Of a DNA stretch of 64,000 bases, positions 1 through 10,610 are shown piece after piece. Below the pieces are notes generated by a model. That model searched no databases and was not told the origin of the DNA. It worked only from the letters and a program-made list of their open reading frames with translations. A program made the translations under genes and the position numbers. Each line of letters begins with the position of its first letter. Position 1 is the stretch's first letter. Origin of the DNA: Larix kaempferi (Eukaryota > Streptophyta > Pinopsida > Pinales > Pinaceae); the NCBI GenBank assembly GCA_027924585.1, contig BSBM01002100.1:310001-374000 (forward strand), in the 5' to 3' direction.

Positions 1-1653
1 GTTAAACACTTCATCTTTGTTCTTCAAGAAATAAACCCAAGTCTTCCAGTAGTCATCAATGAAAGAGACATAGTAAACATACCCACTCAGAGAACTAGAT
101 GACATTGGACCACATACATTGGAATGGATAATTTCCAAGATTCCTTTTGATTTGCTTTCACTGCTTGGAAATGCCTTCTTTATGTTCTTTCTTTTTGCAC
201 AGCCTTTGCAAACACCTTCATGCTTGGTCTTGATTTCAGGAAGACCTTCTACAGCTTTGCTTGAAATTTGTAGTTCTCTATAGTGCACATGTGCAAGATT
301 TCAATGCCAAAGTTCATTTGGCTCCATGGATTCATGTACCATGGCATGTTCAGGTTGTCCCTTCAATTTGTACAATCCTCCCTCTTGCTCTCCAATCACC
401 ACTGCATCATCAATAGTTTTAACCATTGGCCACATTAGGACTTGGCCATCTACAAATGCAACCCTCGTGCCTTTTGCATCCAATGCAGAGATGGAGAGTA
501 GGTTCTTCTTGAGTCCAAGTACAAATAACACATCTTTCATCTTTAAGGAGTTTCCAAATTCTAGGTTGTAGGAGGCTTCCCCACTTCCTTTGATAGGGTA
601 TTGATAATCATTCCCAAGTTTCACTTTATGGGGTGATTCATGTTCAGACAGATTTACAAAAGATTTTTTAAACCCAGTCATGTGTTTAGAATCCCCACTA
701 TCAATTAACCAATCATTACAACCATGAGAAATAGTACCTATGAGAGCAGAGATTAGAACATACTCTTCTTCGCTTGATGAGTCATCATCATCACTTTCTG
801 CTCTAGTTTTCTTCCTGGGAGGTTCATAATCCTCAGCAGCATGAGCATGATATCTTCTTTTGTTCTTCTTCTTCTTCTTGTTGAATTTGTTGTATTTCTT
901 CTTCTTGGGACAATTTGAAGCAAAGTGTCCCATTTCATTACATTCGTAACATCGAACATGAGATAGATCTTTCTTCTTATGATGAGGGTGAGAATTTTTC
1001 TTGTTATGATATTTATCCCTCTTAAACTTGCTTCCGTTAGTGTGAGCTGTGAGAGCTTGATCTTCATTCCCCATCTTTTCTTCTCATGCCACAAGCCTAG
1101 CTTATTCTTCAGAGCATTCCTCCCACGGTCTACTGAAAGAGATCAATTTCTTTCTTGCGCAAATTTCTTGAATAAAAGAGTCCCATGACCTAGGTAGGCC
1201 ATTCAAAGTGGTCATAACAGCTTCACCATTGTCCACTACTTCATCCACAGCTTCAAGTTGTTCCTTGATCTGAGAGACCTTGGATAAGTAAGATTGAATG
1301 GTCTCTCCATTCAATAGCTTGACCCCTTTCAATTGATTCCGTAGAGTCATCTTCTGATTTATGTTCTTCCCTTCAAATAGCTTGGTCAAAGAGTCAAACA
1401 TATCCTTGGGTGTCTTCAGAGATGACACATGTGGTATGAAATGGTCTTTGATAGAATTAGCAATGATTATCTTTGCTTTGACCAAGTTCTTCTTATGCAA
1501 TGCCTTAGCCTCTTCATCGTCTGGGATAGGGACCTCAGAGCTGAAGTAGGTGTGCAATTCATTTTCTTCCAGGTTTAACCCAATCCTATATGTCTAGGCT
1601 TAGAATTTATCAGCCCCTTCAAGCTTATCCTCAAACTTGGTGTGTTGAGACAT
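1..1653 (-). pseudogene. copia gag-pol, N-terminal part, broken
   Basis: The reading frame starts at ATG 1653 and stays in one frame to the window edge, interrupted only by stop codons, as in the single gag-pol ORF of Ty1/copia. From N to C it shows a UBN2-type gag domain (about 1620-1100), a CCHC zinc knuckle (C-x2-C-x4-H-x4-C within CYECNEMGHFASNC, about 910-955), the protease site DWLIDSGDSKHMTG near 680-720, a pre-integrase HHCC zinc domain, and the first part of the integrase core. Defects are two stops soon after the start (about 1595-1605, where the sister copy reads QAW), stops around 1085-1110, and one in the pre-integrase (LWH followed by a stop, about 300). The first integrase aspartate appears as Asn. 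It cannot make a complete polyprotein. Confidence 0.9.
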
Positions 1654-2214
1654 CTTAAAGAGTAATTCAAATGGAAATAGAAAAGATTTAGGTCTTACCA
1701 CTTGAATTGCTGAAAACTAGATCTAGTCGTGGATTAGGGTTTGTTAGAGAAACCCTAAGAATTCAAAATCTGAATTTAAAATTTATGAAAGGATAGAAAG
1801 ATGTGCCTTGATGAGCTGATTAGCCTGGTGTATTCAAAATTTGAGATCTACAAATCTTCACCCTTCAAAAATTCCTTTTATTCTTTGTGGGTTTATTAGG
1901 GAGGACCCTGAATTAGGGTTTACGTTTCCCAGAGATTTACCCAGCCAAAAATCTTGATCCAAAGCTCTAAACATCGATTTTTCCAAGGAGCTTCCAGCTA
2001 TGTCTTCAAATTTTAGAAATTCTTGTTTTTGAGGAAACCCTAATTTTTAGAGCCAAAACTGAAAGTGCTCATAACCGAATTCTAATTGGACAGAAAGATT
2101 CACCTTGCAAAGGAGAGTCAATCTATCATATTTCTTTTCCAAAATCTATGGAAAGAAACCCAAAAACAAGAAGCCCTAGCTTCTGCAACTGCAGAGTGTC
2201 TTCTTCTCAGGTTA
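1654..2214 (-). other. copia element 1 untranslated leader
   Basis: This stretch lies between the PBS and the gag start and matches the leader of the plus-strand copy (5261-5821). I see no gene in it. It probably carries the packaging and dimerisation signals, which is inference from position only. Confidence 0.7.
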
Positions 2215-2226
2215 GCTCTGATACCA
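2215..2226 (-). promoter_or_regulatory. primer-binding site (initiator tRNA-Met type)
   Basis: On the minus strand the 12 bases TGGTATCAGAGC follow directly after the LTR end. This is the PBS complementary to the 3' end of plant initiator tRNA-Met, common in copia and many gypsy elements. It fixes the orientation of the element. Confidence 0.9.
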
Positions 2227-2820
2227 TGTTAATTTTTTAGCATTAATTCAATATACCCTAGGATCTTTACTGAGAGAATATCATGTATAGTATATCAATG
2301 CATGTCAATCATATCAAGCATATCAATGATCCCAAGATGCAAACATAAGAGACAATAGACACATAGAGTTTCCGTGGGGAAAACCCTAACGTGAAAAACC
2401 CCACAACTTCCTCAGAGATAGATAGAACAATATCACAACCAAAGTAGAACCAAAGTACATAGAGATAAAATCCTCCTAGCAGCCGATCCTCCTCCTCACA
2501 TGTGCGCCACTTTTCGAGTGATGGAAGTGTGAGTTCTGAAGTGATCAAATAGAGAGATCCCACTCTCTATTTATACTTGTTCTGAGCATCGTAATAAACC
2601 TATGGGGCCGACTTGTCTAACTCAACCTAATAACCCCAAGTTAACTTAATAAGGGCTGACCCCACACATGGTGGTCTAATAACCCATCGGTAAGTTATGA
2701 CACTTGCGACACTTGTCAATACAAATGACGACACTTCCGTATAGAGGAATAATACATCTCTATAGGAGTATAATAAAATACAAAGATGAAATACATTCCG
2801 AAGTTACATATACATCAATA
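2227..2820 (-). repeat. 5' LTR of copia element 1
   Basis: This 594-bp stretch matches, in reverse, the LTR at 4672-5248. Its inner end abuts the PBS and ends in TTAACA. Its outer end reads TATTGAT where the sister LTR has TGTTGAT, so the terminal TG is mutated. A TATA box sits at 2568-2575. Confidence 0.9.
2568..2575 (-). promoter_or_regulatory. TATA box in copia LTR
   Basis: The minus strand reads TATAAATA followed by GAGAG, at the same place as in the plus-strand LTR (4917-4924). This is the expected position for the U3/R promoter of a copia element. Confidence 0.65.
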
Positions 2821-3931
2821 GTACAAAGTAATTTAAGTTTCTCAAAAAGTAACTGGCAGCATGTGGGTTAGTGATTGTATAAGAAAACATTGTATGCCAC
2901 TTTTGGATAGGTTGTGAGGATCCTATTAATGGTTGATAGTATATTTGAACACTCAACCTAATTTGGACTTGTAGAATGTAGTAGTAGAACTATTACAATT
3001 GAAGAAGCCATAATAAACAATACGAGTTTGAATGATGAGACTCCTACATATCCTTTTTCAATAGTATATAAAGGAAAGTCAAAGAAAAAGAATGAAAACA
3101 ATTCTCATTTCTCATAGTGCAATGTCTCCAATAATAATAAAGACAAGATGTGAGTTTGAATCATGAGACTCTTGCATCTCCTTTTTCAATTGTATATAAA
3201 GGAAAGGAAAATAAGAAGAATGAAAACAATTCTCATCTCTTGTAGTGCAATGTCAGCCATAAGGTGGTGAAAAAGAAGGTAACATGCTTTCCTTACGGGG
3301 CTTTAGGACATTTTTAAGAAAAAAAACACAAAATAGCTAGCATGGGTTGATGAGGTAAATAAAAGGAATGTCATTTTAAGATTAAATGACATTGTTTACT
3401 ATCACTATGTCCTCAAATTATGGTGTTCCAAAGTGTTGGTACTTAGATTTATGAGCAACTCAATAAATTGAACTTCAGAGAACTTAATGGTTCATGTCAT
3501 ATAAAGAGTACCCAAAGATTGTATATAAAAAAACATGAAATTATTAGAGTTGGTACTATGAAGATGTTTGATAGTGCATATAAATAAATCCAAAATGTAT
3601 GGCATATCATTGATTTAGAAAAAAACTTTTTGGTAATTAGTAATTATATAGATGAGTGAATTGGTACAATTTGATATTCATGTATGCATTTTAAGGGACG
3701 TAAAGGGAATGGATATTCTTAGATAAATTAGAGATGGAAACCCATATATGTTTTGTGATTTAATATTAAGTGACATTAACAATAACAAATAGTAATAGCT
3801 CAACTTTAGTCCTTTGGCATCACATTTTTCTTTTGTGGATAAGAGAGGAATATTCTATTACTAAAACAAAAAAATATGTACATAATATTACAAAAAAGGT
3901 CTTCCCTAAGCATAGACCATATCATCTAGAA
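2821..3931 (+). pseudogene. old copia gag/protease relic, copy 1
   Basis: This is a badly decayed piece of a second, unrelated copia family. It is a close paralogue of 37872-38986, over which I recognised the domains: a gag zinc-knuckle remnant (TCFPYRALGHF in copy 2, about 38338-38370; copy 1 about 3278-3310), a post-knuckle stretch of protease/GAG-pre-integrase type, and LWHH near 3810. Frameshifts and stops are frequent. Its left end is cut by copia element 1. Its right end joins the unknown minus-strand ORF at about 3932, exactly as in copy 2 once the inserted element there is removed. Confidence 0.6.
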
Positions 3932-4671
3932 ATCCCACTAAACCATCAAAATAACCATTCCACCTATAACCATCTTTACTAACCAGTTTAACATCTTACA
4001 AAGATCCCATCCTGGGTGTAAAGCCACTACAAACCCTTCCCATCCCAAGTGATACACCATTAAAAAATAGACTATCAGGCTTAATAGACACTAATTCCCT
4101 GCTCGAAAAACAAAACATACACTAATTCTTGGATCGAAGCCATTGTGAAACAAACACAAAATCATTCTGAAGTGATGCCAAAAAACAACAAGGCAGAGAC
4201 TAAAAATTACTAGACTGGGTCTACCGTTGGAGGTGCAAACTCAACCTAATTTTCTTTATTATAGGTCGACGAGCTATGATTAGGGTCCAGCAGAGGAGAC
4301 GAGTTACGCATTGGATTAGCCATGAAGGAAGCTTTGGACAACTCCCTCACCCATCCATGTCCACCATATTACGCAACATATCCTCCTTGACATTTCGACA
4401 ATCTGCGCTACCAGATCCCCAAATCTTACTCGTTCTAACATCACTTTATCCAGAATTCGCCTCAATATCCAATATGGTTCAAGAGCAGCCTCCATTCTGC
4501 GGTCCTCAATTCTTCGCTTCACCTCATCATCCTCCATTTTCTAAATGGATTCATTAACATGGGATAGGATACCCTCCATATATTCTTCCCCTACCTCCTC
4601 TTCCACCATGCCTTACTCAACTCTTCCTCTTCCCACCTGATGACTTCACCTTCCTTGGCAGGGGGCCATCG
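3932..4671 (-). pseudogene. degraded ORF of unknown family, copy 1 (partial)
   Basis: This is a paralogue of the minus-strand ORF at 51253-51985. The best preserved stretch (4537 to about 4400) begins MEDDEVKRRIEDRRMEAALE and is rich in charged residues, as if helical. A frameshift near 4400 spoils the end that copy 2 keeps. The upstream part of the ORF is missing because copia element 2 inserted at 4671/4672. I do not recognise the family; a retroelement ORF1/gag-like product is possible but not shown. Confidence 0.45.
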
Positions 4672-5248
4672 TGTTGATCTATATGTAACTTCAGAATGTA
4701 TTTCACCTATGTATATTGTACTCTTATAGAGATGTTATTAATCCTCTATATGGAAGTGTCATCATTTGTATTAACAAGTGTTGCAAGTGTCGTAACTTGC
4801 AGTGATGGGTTATTAGACCACCTATTGAGGGGTTGGCCTGAATTAATGTAACCATGGGTTATTAGACTCAGTTAGACAAGTCGGCCCTGCTAGTTTATTA
4901 GGCAAGTCAGGACAAGTATAAATAGAGAGCGGGAGATCTCTATTTGTTCATCTCATCTCATTAATCACTTCTACATCACTCGGAAAGTGGCACACTAGTT
5001 GAGGAGGACAAGTAGCTACTAGTAGAAGACTATCTATTGTACTTTGGTTCTATCATTGCTCTTACTATCTCTAAGGAAGTTGTGGGGTTTTTCACCTTTA
5101 TGGTTTTCCCGAGTGAAACTATGTGTGTCTATTGTCTCATGTGATTGCTTGGTGTGATTGATATGCATTGTTATACTTGATATATTGTACATGTTATTCT
5201 TTGAGTAAAGATCCTAGAGTATATTGAATTAATGTTAAAAAATTAACA
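4672..5248 (+). repeat. 5' LTR of copia element 2
   Basis: It begins TGTTGATC and ends with taaaaaattaaca, giving a short inverted terminal repeat (TGTT/AACA). It matches the minus-strand LTR at 2227-2820. It directly precedes the PBS. Confidence 0.92.
4917..4924 (+). promoter_or_regulatory. TATA box in copia LTR
   Basis: TATAAATA followed by GAGAG is conserved at the same offset in both LTR copies of this family. It is the likely transcription promoter of the element. Confidence 0.65.
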
Positions 5249-5260
5249 TGGTATCAGAGC
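5249..5260 (+). promoter_or_regulatory. primer-binding site (initiator tRNA-Met type)
   Basis: TGGTATCAGAGC follows the LTR with no gap. It is complementary to the 3' end of initiator tRNA-Met and would prime minus-strand DNA synthesis. Confidence 0.92.
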
Positions 5261-5821
5261 TAACCTGAGAAGAAGACATTCTGCAGTGGCAGAAACTAGG
5301 GTTTCTTATTTATTGGGTTTCTCTCCACATATTTTGGAAAGGAAGCAAGGTAGAATGACTCTACTCATCAAGGAGAATTTTTTTGTCCAATCAGAATTCA
5401 ATTCTGGGCACTTTCATTTTTGGCCCTAAAAATTAGGGTTTCCACAAAAATAGGAATTTCTGAAATCTGAGGACATAGATGGAAGCTCCTTGGAAAAATC
5501 GAATTTTAGAGCTTTGGATCGAGATTTTGGGTTGGGTGAAGCTCCGGGAAACTCAAACCCTAATTCAGGGTCCTCCCTTATGAATCCGAGAGATTGGAAA
5601 GCATTTCTGAAGGGTGAATCTTTGCAGTTTTCAATTTCCAAGTATACCAAGCTGATCAACTAATCAAGGCGCATCTTTCTATGCTTTCAAAAGTTTTGAA
5701 ATTCACATTTGAATTTTTAGGGTTTCTTTGACAAACCTTAATCCGGCACGAGATCTAGATTTCTGCAAATCAAGTGGTAAGACCTAAATCCTTTCTATTT
5801 CCATTTGAAGTACTCTTTAAG
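5261..5821 (+). other. copia element 2 untranslated leader
   Basis: This stretch runs between the PBS and the gag ATG, is homologous to 1654-2214, and holds no gene. Confidence 0.7.
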
Positions 5822-8800
5822 ATGTCTCACCACAACAAGCTTGAGGATAAGCTTGAAGGGGCTGATAACTTCCAAGCATGGAAGTATAGGATTGGGTTAA
5901 TCCTGAAAGAAAATAAATTAGACACTTACATAAGTGAAGAGGTCCCTGTCACATAGGGAGAAGAGGCTAAGATTTTACATAAGAAGAACTTGGTTGAAGC
6001 AAAGAGGATCATTGCTGATTCTATCAAAGACCATCTCATACCACATGTGTCATCTCTAAAGACACACAAGGAGATGTTTGATTCCCTAACCAAGCTATTT
6101 GAAGGGAAGAACATAAATCGAAAGATGACTCTGTGGAACCAATTGAAAGGGGTAAAGCTTCAGAATGGAGAGAACACTCAATCCTATTTCTCTAAGGTCT
6201 CTCAGATCAAGGAACAACTTGAAGCTGTGGATCAAGTAGTGGAGAATGGTGAAATTGTCATGACTACTCTGAATGGCCTACCTAGGTCATGGGATTCCTT
6301 TATTGAAGGAATTTGTGCAAGAAGGAAGTTGATCCCCTTTAGTAGACTGTGGGAGTAATGTTCACAAGAAGAGGCTAGGCTTGTAGCCCGAGAATAAAAG
6401 ATGGGAAGTGAAGATGAATCTCTCGCAGCTCACACCAAAAGAAGCAAGCCCAAGAAGGAGCACTCTCATTACAAGAGATCCTCTCACATCCATCAAAAGA
6501 ATAAGAAGGATCTAAGATGCTTTACATTTAATGAGAAGGGACACTTTGCTGCAGATTGTCCCAAGAACAAAAGGGACAACAAGAACAACAACTTCAACAA
6601 GAAGAAGAAGAATAAAAAAATAAGATATCATGCTCATGCTACTAAGGATGATGAACCTCCGAAGAAGAAGGCTATATCAGAAAGTGATGACTCATCAAGC
6701 AAAGATGAATATGTTATAATCTCTGCTCTCATAGGTACTATATCTCATGGTTGTAATGATTGGCTTATTAACAGTGGGGCTTCCAAACACATCACTTGGT
6801 TTAAAGAATATTTTGTAAACCTATCTTAACATGAGTCACCCCATAAGGTGAAACTTGGGGATGACTACCAATATCCTATCAAAGGAAGTGGTGAAGCTTC
6901 TTACAACCTAGACTCTAGAAAGTCTTTAAAGATGAAAGAGGTTCTATATGTACCTGGGCTCAAGAAGAAGCTACTCTCCATATCTACATTGGATGTAAAA
7001 GGCATGAGGGTTGCATTTGTAGATGGCCAAGTACTCATGTGTCTAAAGGGTAATACCAAAGATGATGCAGTAGTTATTGGAGAGCAAGAGGGAGGATTGT
7101 ACAAATTGAAGGGACAACCTGAATATGCCATGGTACATGAATCCATGGAGCCAAGTGAACTTTGGCATAGAAGGCTTGCACATGTGCACCATAGAGCACT
7201 ACCAATTGCAAGCAAAGTTGTAGAGGGTCTTCCTAAAATCAAGACAAAGCATGAAGGAATTTTCAAAGGATGTGCAAAAGGAAAGAACATTAAGAAGGCA
7301 TTTCCAAGCAGTGAAAGCAAAGCTAAAGGAATCTTGGAAATTATCCACTCCGAGGTATGCGGTCCGATGTCATCCAGTTCTCTGAGTGGGTATGTATACT
7401 ATGTCTCTTTCATTGATGATTTCTCTAGGAAGACTTGGGTTTACTTCTTGAAGAACAAAGATGAAGTGTTTGATAAGTTCAAGGAATTCAAAGCCTTGAT
7501 GGAAAATTAAACTAATAAGAAGATCAAGACATTCAGATCCGACAATGGCGGAGAATTGACTTCAGGTGATTTCAAGAAATTATGCAGTGATTTAGGGATT
7601 AATAGGGAGTTGACTGCTACCTACAATCCACAATAGAATGGAGTTGTAGAAAAGCAAAATAGAACAATCATGGAAGAAGCACGGGCAATGCTGCATGACC
7701 AGGATCTGCCTATGCATCTATGGGAAGAAGCAGCTAGGAGAACTGTATATGTGCAGAACAGAACACCTCACAAGATATTGGACAACAAGACACCAGAAAA
7801 GGTATTCTTTGGTAAGAAACCTGAAGTCAGCCATCTAAGAATATTTGGTTTCCCAGTATACACTCATGTTCCAAAGGAAAAGAGGACAAAGCTAGATCCT
7901 TCAGGAAAGAAGGCCATCTTTGTGGGATACAATGAAAGGTCGAAGGCTTACAGAATATACTTTCCAGGGTTCAAGAAAATTGATGTCAGCAGGGATGTAA
8001 CATTTGATGAAGACTCATCTTTCATCAAGTCAAGAAAGGCACTTGTTGAAGATCATGAAGAACCAAAGGAAACCAGATTTCAAGACACCACCATGAATGA
8101 AGCAATTCCAGAAGCAAATCATAAAGTTGAAGATCTACAAATACCTGTAGATCCACCCCATGAGAAGAACTCACACAAGAGGAAACCTGCATGGACTAGA
8201 GAGCTCATTCAAGATGCAGAAAGGTATGGCATTCTAGAAGAAGAACAAAGAGCAAGGAAGAGAACTAGATCTCATACCAGCTATGTTGCTTTACTCTATG
8301 ACATTATGAACAAAGAACCTTCCAGTTATGAAGAAGCAGCGGAAAATAAAGAATGGAAGGATGCCATGTTCGAGGAATATCAGTTGATCATGAAGAATGA
8401 TGTTTAGGATGTAGTCCCAAGACCTGAAGGGAATTCTGTGGTGACTTCCAAGTGAATCTACAAGATCAAGCATGTTGCAGATGGTAGCATAGAAAAATAC
8501 AAAGCAATATTTGTAGCTCGTGGCTTCTCCCAAAAAGAGGGAATAGATTATGAAGAGACTTTTGCTCCTGTGGCCAAATACACTTCCATTAGATCAGTAC
8601 TTGCTCTGGTTGTAGTGATGAAATGGAAGATACACCAAATGGATGTCAAGACAACTTTCTTGAATGGTGTAGTTGAGCAGGATATGTATGTGGAGAAGCC
8701 ACTTGGTTTTGCGACACATGACAAGGATTCATATGTATGCAGGTTGAAGAAATCCTTGTATGGCTTGAAGCAAGCTCCTAGGACTTGGTATGGTAGGATA

Positions 8801-9860
8801 GACATCTTTCTATTCAGTTTGGGATTTACTAAGAGTAAAGCAGATTCCAACCTTTACTACAAGGTTGAGGAAGGCAATCCTGTGATACTACTTTTGTATG
8901 TGGATGACGTATTTGTTACAGGTGAGGATGGATTGATTGCTGATACCAAGAGGAAGCTTGCTTCCAAGTTCGAGATGAAGGACTTGGGGATGATGCACTA
9001 TTTTTTTAGGCATGGATGTGTGGAAGAGTACAGATGGAATTTTCCTTGGACAAGGGAAGTATGCAGTAGAGATACTGAAGAGGTTCGGGATGATGGATAG
9101 CAAGGCAATGGCCACACCTATGGCATCGCACCTGAAGCTTCTGTGTGATGCTTCATATGATCTGGTTGATGCTATGATGTATCGCTAGATGATTGGGTCC
9201 TTGACGTTCCTGATGAACACTGGACCAGAGATTTGCTTTGTGGTGAACACATTGAGCCAGTTCCTAATAGATCCCAAAGGTGTTCATCTTGTTCTTGTAA
9301 AGCATATTTTGAGGTACCTAAAGGGTACAATTGATTATGGGCTCAAGTATGATGCGAATCAAAAGTTTAACCTATATTTTTATGTTGATTCAGACTGGGC
9401 AGGCAGTGCTGCAGATAGGAAGAGCACTTCAGGGTTCTACTTCAGTATGGGATCAAGTGTGATCTCTTAGTTTAGTAGGAAGCAGTCTTGCGTAGCACTG
9501 AGTATAGCTAAAGTAGAGTATGTCGCAGCTTGTTCGGCTAGTTGTGAGGCAGTATGGTTGAGGAAGCTACTGTCTGAGTTATTTGATCTCCCATTGGATG
9601 CTACTAGTATCTTTTGTGACAACTAGAGTTGTGTGAAGTTGTTTGAGAACCCGGTGTTCCACAATAGGTTGAAGCACATAGAGATCAAATACCACTATAT
9701 CAGGGATATGGTGCAGAGGGGAGTGGTGAAGCTCCTGTATGTTGTAACGGATGAGCAGGTTGCAAATGTGCTGATGAAGCCACTAGCCAGAGTGATGTTC
9801 GAGTACTTTAGAGAGAGGCTTGGTGTTCTTCATATTGATGACACTTTGAGGAAGAAGTGA
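5822..9860 (+). pseudogene. copia gag-pol, full length but inactivated
   Basis: One frame runs from ATG 5822 to about 9010, then shifts once and runs to the stop at 9858-9860. Domains in order are UBN2-type gag (5840-6400), zinc knuckle (about 6515-6560), protease (about 6760), pre-integrase (about 7160), integrase core (about 7330-7700), RT with LLLYVDDV (8887-8910) and RNase H (YVDSDWAGS, about 9383). In-frame stops occur near 5954, 6356, 6396, 6827, 7508, 7634, 8405, 8452, 9186, 9468 and 9624. Key residues are also lost: the second knuckle Cys reads Phe, the protease reads INSGAS instead of IDSGAS, one pre-integrase Cys is Phe, and the first integrase Asp is Glu. Most stops look like CAG/CAA to TAG/TAA or TGG to TAG/TGA changes when compared with copia consensus. 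Confidence 0.93.
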
Positions 9861-9934
9861 CGGACACATTTGCAGGATCCATTCCAAGCATTTTGAGAGG
9901 AGGATCCTTCCATGGCTGTGGATGTAAGCACTGG
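9861..9934. other. no recognised feature after gag-pol
   Basis: This is a short non-coding link between the gag-pol stop and the tandem repeats. It includes a purine-rich run (gagaggaggatc, 9895-9906) that could be a polypurine tract, but no LTR follows it. Confidence 0.3.
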
Positions 9935-10410
9935 ATGATGAGCATCAAGATGATGATCCAGTTACTTCTCTGCATATGCATCATGTTGGATGCTTATTAT
10001 GATCAGTTTGATCATGTATATGTATATGCATCATGTTGGATGATTGTTATGACGAGGTAGATCATGTATATGTATATGCATCATGTTGGATGCTTGTTAT
10101 GATCAGTTGGATCATGTATTTGTATTCGTATCAGGTGGATACCTTATATGATCAGGTAGATCATGGATGATGATATGTATAAAGTATGCATCAAGTGGAT
10201 GCATTGTATGATTAGGATGATCATAGTTGATAAGATTCAGGATGTTGCTTCAGATGATATGTATCAGATATGCATCAGGTGGAGGCATTGTATGATCAGG
10301 ATGATCATGGATGATGAGCTTCAAGATGTTGCTCTAGATGACATGCATCAGGACGATGTAGTGATGATGATCAGGATGATCATGTACATCAAGATGATGT
10401 ATGGTGAGTA
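9935..10410. repeat. tandem repeat, about 50-bp unit, degenerate
   Basis: Units of about 50 bp built around atgcatcatgttggatg and gatcaggtagatcatg recur from about 9970, then drift into shorter gatcaggatgatcatg and agatgatg motifs. Reading frames through it are by-products of the repeat. Confidence 0.75.
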
Positions 10411-10452
10411 TCAGGTTGATACTCTATGGCCGTGGATAGGTTGTGCAGATAA

Positions 10453-10610
10453 GCATATAATATGTCCCTGGGAAGTTTGCAGATACTCTTTCAAGGTTTT
10501 GCCTATGGCATATAATATATATGGCCCTGGGATATCTAGCAAATGCTCTTTCGAGGTTTTGCTTGGGAGGACATATAATATGGCCCTGGGAGATCCGATA
10601 GGTATATAAC
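10453..10610. repeat. tandem repeat, about 60-70-bp unit
   Basis: Two full units and a partial third share catataatat, ccctgggа-like and gctctttc-aggttttgc segments (starting near 10453, 10511 and 10570). It adjoins the preceding array and the start of the methyltransferase relic. Confidence 0.65.

Larger units (their letters stand above)
1..2820 (-). mobile_element. Ty1/copia element 1, 5' part, cut by window edge
   Basis: On the minus strand this reads 5' LTR (2820 to 2227), primer-binding site, untranslated leader, then gag, protease and the start of integrase, running off the window at position 1. The order gag, protease, integrase before RT is that of Ty1/copia; RT and RNase H would lie beyond the window. 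The same family occurs on the plus strand at 4672-9860, so the two copies stand head to head about 1.85 kb apart. The bases after the LTR (gtaca, 2821-2825) also occur at 37878 in a paralogous copy of the target without this element, which supports the LTR edge. The other target duplication lies outside the window. Confidence 0.9.
4672..9860 (+). mobile_element. Ty1/copia element 2, no 3' LTR found
   Basis: A 577-bp 5' LTR, a tRNA-Met PBS, a leader and a whole copia-order gag-pol are present. The 5' boundary is confirmed by the paralogous empty site at 51976-51985, where the same flank (gggggccatcg) continues straight into other sequence. I find no second LTR downstream before 13661, nor the other half of the target. 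The 3' end was therefore deleted or rearranged, or lies beyond what I can recognise. The element cannot move on its own. Confidence 0.9.

Noticed and set aside
326-571. Plus-strand ORF in copia element 1 (and its equivalent at 6901-7320)
   Set aside because: Antisense shadow of the protease/pre-integrase coding strand.
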